From contig CAZNKO010000035.1 in assembly GCA_964573855.1 (NCBI GenBank), positions 1-8,371 on the forward strand: a stretch of 8,371 nucleotides of DNA, written 5' to 3'. The DNA is from CAZNKO01 sp964573855 (GTDB lineage Bacteria; Patescibacteriota; Patescibacteriia; UBA9934; GWF2-40-263). Shown one piece after another: positions 4,701 through 8,371 of the stretch; the first letter of the stretch is position 1; every line of letters begins with the position of its first letter. The translations under genes were made by a program, and so were the position numbers. Under the pieces are notes generated by a model, which made no database searches, was not told the origin of the DNA, and saw only the letters and a program-made list of their open reading frames with translations.

Positions 4701-5057
4701 GTGAAATTTCGTTATGAACAGTTAGAGGTAGGGGGAATCATTCTTCAGTTCATTGATGAGGTTTACTTACTAACAGAAACATTTCCCGCTCAAGAGCGTT
4801 TTGGGCTTACGAGTCAGACGAGACGAGCCGCGACGTCGGTTTATCTGAATCTTGCCGAAGGAACGGCGCGTAAAAGTAAACCCGACTTTTCAAGATTTTT
4901 GACTATGTCACTCGGATCCCTCATCGAGACAGATGCCTGTATGAAAATTGCTCTTCGACGTCATTATGTCGCCGAAGAACAGATTGTCGTTATACGCACC
5001 ATGACCGAGTTGATTTGGATCAAACTCTGCGCTCTTCGTGATTCCCAGTCGATCTAG
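4701..5057 (+). CDS. Four-helix-bundle protein (S23 / 23S rRNA IVS type)
   Basis: A 118-residue all-helical protein of the family first found encoded in intervening sequences of 23S rRNA genes (TIGR02436-like) and structurally related to Avd of diversity-generating retroelements. The family core is clear: TFPAQERFGLTSQTRRAATS (27-46), then VYLNLAEGTARKS (47-59), DFSRFLTMSLGSLIET (62-77) and a final helix (93-113). Helical pentamers and nucleic-acid binding are reported for relatives; the cellular role is unknown. The start is GTG 4701, directly after the left heptamer array; the ATG at 4699 is out of frame and meets TGA at once. The gene lies exactly between inverted heptamer arrays within the Fe-S gene cluster and is the intruder in an otherwise functional gene order. 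Confidence 0.93.
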   Translation: MKFRYEQLEVGGIILQFIDEVYLLTETFPAQERFGLTSQTRRAATSVYLNLAEGTARKSKPDFSRFLTMSLGSLIETDACMKIALRRHYVAEEQIVVIRTMTELIWIKLCALRDSQSI

Positions 5058-5085
5058 TTCTACTTTCTACCCTCTACTTTCTACT
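5058..5085 (+). repeat. Right array of four heptamers (TTCTACN, inverted)
   Basis: Four consecutive units, TTCTACT, TTCTACC, CTCTACT, TTCTACT, start at the base after the four-helix-bundle stop codon and end at the base before the reductase ATG. Read on the minus strand they are GTAGAA-type units like those at 4673-4700. Confidence 0.92.
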
Positions 5086-6261
5086 ATGCGCTACGTGATC
5101 ATCGGAGGTGGGATTGCGGGGACCACGGCCGCCGAGGAGCTGCGCAAACTCGACTCGGCTTCCGAGATTGTCATCGTGGGAGAGGAGCAGCATCCTATCT
5201 ATTCTCGCGTGCTTCTGCCGCATTATGTGAAGGGGAAAATCCCGCGGGAGCGGGTGTTTTTGAAAAAGGAAAGCTGGTACGAGGATCAAAAGATTGAGTG
5301 GCTCCGCGGCGTTCGGGTTGAAGCCATTGATCCCAAGAACGGACAGGTCGCGCTCTCCGACGGCCGCGAGCTTCCGTACGACAAACTGCTTCTTGCGACA
5401 GGCGGGGAAATCAAAATCATTCCCGCGGACCTCCGCGGCGTTTCTTATTTTCGCACCTTAGACGATGCGGATCACATCCTTCAGCTCTTGCGTGAGCTTC
5501 CGGCCGGAGCGCACGGGTGCGTTTTCGGCGGCAGTTTTATTGCCTGTGAGTTTATCAACATTTTTGCGCGCTTCGGGATTCCGATGACAGTGGCCCACCG
5601 TGGCCCGCATTTTTGGCCCAGGATTTTTGATGCCGAAACGGGACGGCTCGTTCACGATCGTCTCCGCGCGGGCGGGGTCGAGATCCTGGCCGAGGCGGAG
5701 TTTGTGGAGCTCAAAGGAAAAAAGGGGCTTGAGGGATGTCTCACCTCCCGCGGAGAGATTTCGTGTCAGATGCTCGGGATTGGGGTCGGGATTACGCGCG
5801 ATCTCTCGCTTGCAAAAGAAGCGGGAATCGAAACCGCCTCGGGCATTCTCGCGAATGAATATCTTGAAACGAACGTTTCAAATATTTTTACGGCTGGCGA
5901 TGTTGCCGAGTTTCAGGATGTGGTCGTGAATCGGCGCGTGCACATTGGCAACTGGATGAATGCCATGGCGCAAGGGCGAGCGGTCGCGAAGTCCATGGCT
6001 GGGAAGCGGACCGAGTTTCGGCTGACGTCCTCGTATGCCACGAACATTTTAGGCTTGGAAATTATTTTTGTCGGAGACACGCATCGGGATTCTTCTGATG
6101 AAATTATCGTGAAAGGTTCTGCCGCTGCCGGAGGCGTCACCCAGCTCTTTCTGCGCGCCGGAAAGCTCGTTGGCGCCACAATCGTTGGCCGCAACGCCGA
6201 CCGCGCGCCGATCACGAAATGCATTTCAGAACAGAAAAGCATAGACAGTCTGTCATTCTGA
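5086..6261 (+). CDS. FAD/NAD(P)H oxidoreductase, likely ferredoxin reductase
   Basis: A 391-residue pyridine nucleotide-disulfide oxidoreductase-fold protein of the ferredoxin/rubredoxin/nitrite reductase type. The FAD-binding GGGIAG lies at 7-12 (after VII), ATGG at 104-107, the NAD(P)H Rossmann motif at 146-155 (VFGGSFIACE) and the second FAD motif TAGDVAE at 269-275. A small C-terminal domain (about 315-378) completes the fold. In the second dinucleotide motif the usual third Gly is Ser150 and the last is Ala153, which may affect coenzyme preference. No CxxC redox pair is seen after the FAD motif, so it is not a disulfide reductase. Next to a ferredoxin and Fe-S assembly genes, transfer of electrons from NAD(P)H to that ferredoxin is inferred. 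ATG 5086 directly precedes the conserved first strand and follows the heptamer array; ATG 5038 would overlap the previous gene. The last codons and the TGA come from a dispersed repeat. Confidence 0.9.
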   Translation: MRYVIIGGGIAGTTAAEELRKLDSASEIVIVGEEQHPIYSRVLLPHYVKGKIPRERVFLKKESWYEDQKIEWLRGVRVEAIDPKNGQVALSDGRELPYDKLLLATGGEIKIIPADLRGVSYFRTLDDADHILQLLRELPAGAHGCVFGGSFIACEFINIFARFGIPMTVAHRGPHFWPRIFDAETGRLVHDRLRAGGVEILAEAEFVELKGKKGLEGCLTSRGEISCQMLGIGVGITRDLSLAKEAGIETASGILANEYLETNVSNIFTAGDVAEFQDVVVNRRVHIGNWMNAMAQGRAVAKSMAGKRTEFRLTSSYATNILGLEIIFVGDTHRDSSDEIIVKGSAAAGGVTQLFLRAGKLVGATIVGRNADRAPITKCISEQKSIDSLSF

Positions 6262-6330
6262 CCCGCCACAACTTCGCAGATGTTGGCGGGGAAGAATCTT
6301 AAGAGATCCTTCACTTCGTTCAGGATGACA
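6251..6330. repeat. Dispersed palindromic repeat (HPERSEGS type)
   Basis: The ends TGTCATTCTG (6251-6260) and CAGGATGACA (6321-6330) are inverted with one mismatch. Inside, CCCGCC...GGCGGG with inner AAC/GTT forms a second hairpin (6262-6290). Read on the minus strand the right half contains the well-known sequence whose translation gives HPERSEGS in spurious ORFs of many environmental bacteria. It overlaps the last eleven bases of the reductase gene. Confidence 0.85.
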
Positions 6331-6334
6331 ATCG

Positions 6335-6368
6335 AATATCCGGCCAAAGCGGCGGATATTGACTTTTT
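6335..6368 (+). terminator. Possible intrinsic terminator of the Fe-S cluster
   Basis: AATATCCG (6335-6342) pairs perfectly with CGGATATT (6353-6360) around a 10-base loop, followed after GAC by five T (6364-6368). The stem is AT-rich at its base and the T-run is slightly displaced, so strength is uncertain. The same inverted repeat abuts the -35 of the next promoter and could instead be a protein-binding site. Confidence 0.4.
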
Positions 6369-6387
6369 GGCCAAAATGTGATAGAAA
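6359..6387 (+). promoter_or_regulatory. Candidate promoter with palindrome in the spacer
   Basis: TTGACT (6359-6364), a 17-base spacer and TAGAAA (6382-6387), with TG at 6379-6380 giving an extended -10. The spacer contains the perfect 12-bp palindrome TTTTGGCCAAAA (6365-6376), a good position for a repressor. It would drive the two unknown genes at 6478-8223 with a leader of about 85 nt. Confidence 0.5.
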
Positions 6388-6477
6388 TATAAGTCTTCGG
6401 TGTGCAGGAAAATGCATGCCGAGACGGATTTTTAGATCTTCACAACCAAACACAAAACCCAAGAAAGGGGTGATGAC

Positions 6478-7362
6478 ATGCCGGATGTGGATACAAGTAG
6501 GGGTGCCACAACGGGTCAAACCGTCGTGGCGTCTGTCGTCGGTGAGTCCGTCGAAGGGCTCGTGGAGCGGGCCGTTCGTGACGGCCTTCGCGGGAGAGGT
6601 GTCGTAGAGCGGGTTCTTCGGGATCTGCCGAACGCAGAGGCGATCAAGAAGTTCGGCGTGCCGACCGTGAACGTTCTCGGGCAGGTCTTGGGGGCGCTCT
6701 CGGCGTCGGCCATCGACAAGCTCAAGATCGACGCGGCGGTAAAAAGGCTCCTCAAGATGACCATCCCTCACGTCGTGCTCGGCGCAGGCGAAGGGGTCGG
6801 CGATGCGCTCGCATGGGAGTCGAAGGTGCACGAGGCGACCATCAAGGCTCGTCAAGAGTTCTTGAGCCAACCGGACGAGAGAGCGCGCCGCCAGATGTGG
6901 CACGACGAGATCGGTGCCGTCGGCGGCTGGTACGCCCGCGTCGTTGCGAAGTCCGTGAAGGAGCCGGATTACATCGACGAGATGTACTCGGTTCCGGTCG
7001 AGCGTTGGCGCGAGGAGGCGATGTTTGCCGCCGAGCGTCTTCTGCGCGGCACGGATAAGCCGGTCACGTTCACCGCGGAGGGCGAGTTCAATCCCATTGC
7101 GGCCGAACAGATGACGAAGCTGCCGGAACGTCTTTCTCCCGAGGAAATCGAGACGGCCATCCGCCTCATTTTCGGCCTCGGGGAGGGAAAGCTCGATCTG
7201 CGCACCGAGATCGGTCAGTTCATCGACCGGCTCCGGAGGCAGAAGGCCGGGGAACCGGAAAAACCGTTCCTTCCGGCGTGGCTCAAGTGGAGCGCTGCCA
7301 TCGCGTTCTCCGTGTTCGTCTTCGGGATGTTCTACGTAGTCTGGACGATCGTTCACCTCTAG
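6478..7362 (+). CDS. Unknown tail-anchored membrane protein
   Basis: A 294-residue protein that I do not recognise. Residues 1-265 are hydrophilic and mostly helical by composition, with a Val/Gly-rich N-terminus (15-75), a short hydrophobic patch (95-112) and a charged helical region with several Trp (141, 151, 177). Residues 220-255 look like a compact helical domain (SPEEIETAIRLIFGLGEGK). One strong transmembrane helix at about 271-292 ends two residues before the C-terminus, so the bulk should face the cytoplasm as a tail-anchored protein. The start is supported by a strong Shine-Dalgarno sequence, AAAGGGGTGATG (6464-6475), unlike the genes upstream. A small hairpin (CCCGC/GCGGG, 7365-7378) follows the stop, then the next gene 30 bp on, so the two probably form one operon. 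Confidence 0.75.
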   Translation: MPDVDTSRGATTGQTVVASVVGESVEGLVERAVRDGLRGRGVVERVLRDLPNAEAIKKFGVPTVNVLGQVLGALSASAIDKLKIDAAVKRLLKMTIPHVVLGAGEGVGDALAWESKVHEATIKARQEFLSQPDERARRQMWHDEIGAVGGWYARVVAKSVKEPDYIDEMYSVPVERWREEAMFAAERLLRGTDKPVTFTAEGEFNPIAAEQMTKLPERLSPEEIETAIRLIFGLGEGKLDLRTEIGQFIDRLRRQKAGEPEKPFLPAWLKWSAAIAFSVFVFGMFYVVWTIVHL

Positions 7363-7392
7363 CCCCCGCAGACGCGGGAGAAGGAGAAAGAG

Positions 7393-8223
7393 ATGTTTTG
7401 GGCGATTCTGACCTTGATCGGCGTACCGACGCTGATCGTTTTCCTTGCGGCCGGCATCATCGGCGGTCGGCGTAACGCGGTTCCGCCAGGGCGGGGAGCC
7501 GGGATCTACGCGCAGGTGAAGTACCTCCTGGAAGCTTTCGGGGAGAACATCCAGGTGGCCGCGGGCATCGTGCTTTTGCTTCTCTCGATCGCCGGCGCGA
7601 TTTACTCCGGCGTTCAGTGGACGCAGGGGCAAGGGTACGCGTATGCGGTTCCGCTCACGGTCAGTCTCATCGCGGGGAGTTCGCTCCTCTTCTACCTCGT
7701 CGCGAACGAGGCAGAGAAGAAGGCGCGGGCGATCTTCGCGAGCACGGTGCTCGTTCTGATCGCCGTCGCCGTGGTCGTGATCGCGTTCACAACGACCCCG
7801 GTGTTCGACTCAACCTACAGCCGATTCACGAACTGGATCGGCTTCAGCCAGGCCGCTCCCGCCATTCCGGTGGGTTCGGCCTTCGGAGGCAAGATGAGCG
7901 TGCTCTGGCCGTTGTTCTTCACAGCGATCGCGGTCATCACCGTGGTCGTCTGGCTCACCGACGCAGGCCGGCGATCGAACGTCGGCTTTATCATCGGGTC
8001 GCTCGCCGCGGCCTTCCTCATGATTGGCGCCTGGGTGTTGTACTCCAACACCCAGACTCCGAGTGTGGCAGCGTCGGCGCCCCAGGCTCCGTCCGGCCCG
8101 ATCGCAAGGGGCGGCGGCACTTCCTCGGGCCACGTTTCCGACGAGGAAATGGAGACGGCGCGGGAGGAGTGGTGTACGCGGCTCAGTCCCGAGCGCCGCA
8201 AGCTCGCGGGCTGCGACGAGTAA
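7393..8223 (+). CDS. Unknown six-helix membrane protein
   Basis: A 276-residue protein with no family that I recognise. Six hydrophobic segments are visible at about 4-24, 54-72, 84-104, 115-133, 169-187 and 196-217. A Gly/Pro/Ala/Ser-rich linker (222-247) leads to a short charged tail (248-276) with Cys261 and Cys274. The region between helices 4 and 5 (134-168) carries aromatic residues and may be a loop on the outer face. ATG 7393 has a good Shine-Dalgarno (AAGGAG, 7381-7386, six bases spacing). It follows the tail-anchored protein gene by 30 bp and both are closed by the terminator at 8234, so they probably work together at the membrane. Nothing in it points clearly to a transporter, secretion or conjugation family. 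Confidence 0.75.
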   Translation: MFWAILTLIGVPTLIVFLAAGIIGGRRNAVPPGRGAGIYAQVKYLLEAFGENIQVAAGIVLLLLSIAGAIYSGVQWTQGQGYAYAVPLTVSLIAGSSLLFYLVANEAEKKARAIFASTVLVLIAVAVVVIAFTTTPVFDSTYSRFTNWIGFSQAAPAIPVGSAFGGKMSVLWPLFFTAIAVITVVVWLTDAGRRSNVGFIIGSLAAAFLMIGAWVLYSNTQTPSVAASAPQAPSGPIARGGGTSSGHVSDEEMETAREEWCTRLSPERRKLAGCDE

Positions 8224-8233
8224 CAAGATCTTC

Positions 8234-8287
8234 AACGGTTCGCGGAAATCCTTCGAAAGAGGGAAATCCGCGAACCGTTTTTCTTTT
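8234..8287 (+). terminator. Strong intrinsic terminator
   Basis: A perfect 13-bp stem, AACGGTTCGCGGA (8234-8246) with 8267-8279, around a 20-base loop, followed by T-rich 8278-8287 (TTTTTCTTTT). It starts ten bases after the stop of the membrane protein gene and ends that operon. Confidence 0.9.
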
Positions 8288-8321
8288 ATAATATTAGCCA
8301 AATATTGGTCCGAAACGCTGT

Positions 8322-8346
8322 AACCGGACTTTGATAATGTCCGGTT
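8322..8346. other. 8-bp hairpin near the window end
   Basis: AACCGGAC (8322-8329) pairs perfectly with GTCCGGTT (8339-8346) around a 9-base loop. No T-run follows. It may be part of the leader or operator of a gene that begins beyond the window. Apart from it nothing is recognised in 8288-8371. Confidence 0.5.
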
Positions 8347-8371
8347 TGCGGGAAATAGAAATGTCCGCCTC

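Larger units (their letters stand above)
4673..5085 (+). mobile_element. Putative mobile unit: four-helix-bundle gene with heptameric inverted ends
   Basis: Two 28-base arrays of four heptamers, inverted with respect to each other, enclose a single gene with no spare bases: array, GTG start, TAG stop, array, then the ATG of the next gene. The gene has nothing to do with Fe-S assembly and splits ferredoxin from its likely reductase. The layout suggests insertion of the whole 413-bp unit. There is no transposase, so movement would need an enzyme supplied elsewhere. Inference from layout. Confidence 0.5.

Noticed and set aside
5038..5085. N-terminal extension of the reductase from ATG 5038
   Set aside because: It overlaps the end of the four-helix-bundle gene and translates the right heptamer array; the FAD-binding strand starts right after ATG 5086.
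4338..5085. CRISPR-like repeats
   Set aside because: The units are seven bases and contiguous with no spacers, and no Cas gene is nearby.
6253..7632. A 459-codon open frame on the minus strand, longer than the gene on the plus strand
   Set aside because: It runs antisense through both membrane-protein genes, ends inside the HPERSEGS repeat, has the His/Arg/Asp-rich composition of a shadow frame and no Shine-Dalgarno sequence. The plus-strand genes have good start signals and membrane helices.
7617..8291. Plus-strand frame of 224 codons overlapping the six-helix protein
   Set aside because: It is an Arg/Gly/His-rich shadow in another frame without start signals, and it runs into the terminator stem.

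Overview
The window looks like chromosomal DNA of an uncultured bacterium, most plausibly a member of the Candidate Phyla Radiation (Patescibacteria). The signs are indirect. The genes are small and tightly packed. Most lack a Shine-Dalgarno sequence. Intergenic gaps are full of dispersed repeats, including the 'HPERSEGS' type palindrome common in environmental genomes. Several genes (3D-domain secreted protein, host-attachment/baeRF-like protein, four-helix-bundle protein) are typical of such genomes. TGA acts as a stop codon at 6259-6261, so a code that reassigns TGA is unlikely. The phylum call is inference.

Layout. 1-760: a promoter, a terminator hairpin and a secreted 3D-domain protein, closed by a bidirectional terminator. 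763-1319 (minus strand): tRNA-Cys(GCA) and a host-attachment/baeRF-like protein. 1350-1388: a perfect 17-bp inverted repeat between divergent genes. 1399-2107: a short VIT/CCC1-family membrane protein and, one base after its stop, a YHS metal-binding protein. 2297-6261: the centrepiece, an iron-sulfur cluster assembly cluster of cysteine desulfurase, IscU/NifU-type scaffold, ferredoxin and FAD/NAD(P)H ferredoxin-reductase-like enzyme. A four-helix-bundle (23S rRNA intervening-sequence type) gene sits between the last two. 6478-8223: two genes of unknown function, a tail-anchored protein and a six-helix membrane protein, with strong Shine-Dalgarno sequences and a strong terminator.

How the genes fit together. 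The desulfurase supplies sulfur, the scaffold builds the cluster, and the reductase-ferredoxin pair can supply electrons. The VIT-like protein and YHS protein just upstream could handle the metal. No HscA, HscB, A-type carrier or IscR is present here.

The most unusual material is noncoding. Nearly every gap in the Fe-S cluster carries a different repeat family: a long inverted repeat whose 3' arm contains the desulfurase start codon, a 145-nt multi-hairpin element, two kinds of exactly heptameric repeat array, and the HPERSEGS palindrome, which supplies the reductase stop codon. The four-helix-bundle gene is framed with base-level precision by two inverted arrays of four heptamers each, as if gene and arrays form one mobile unit. 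A second array at 4338-4400 looks like the empty counterpart of such a unit. On the protein side, the scaffold carries a BFD-like C-terminal domain with all four cluster cysteines replaced, and the ferredoxin has only three cysteine ligands.
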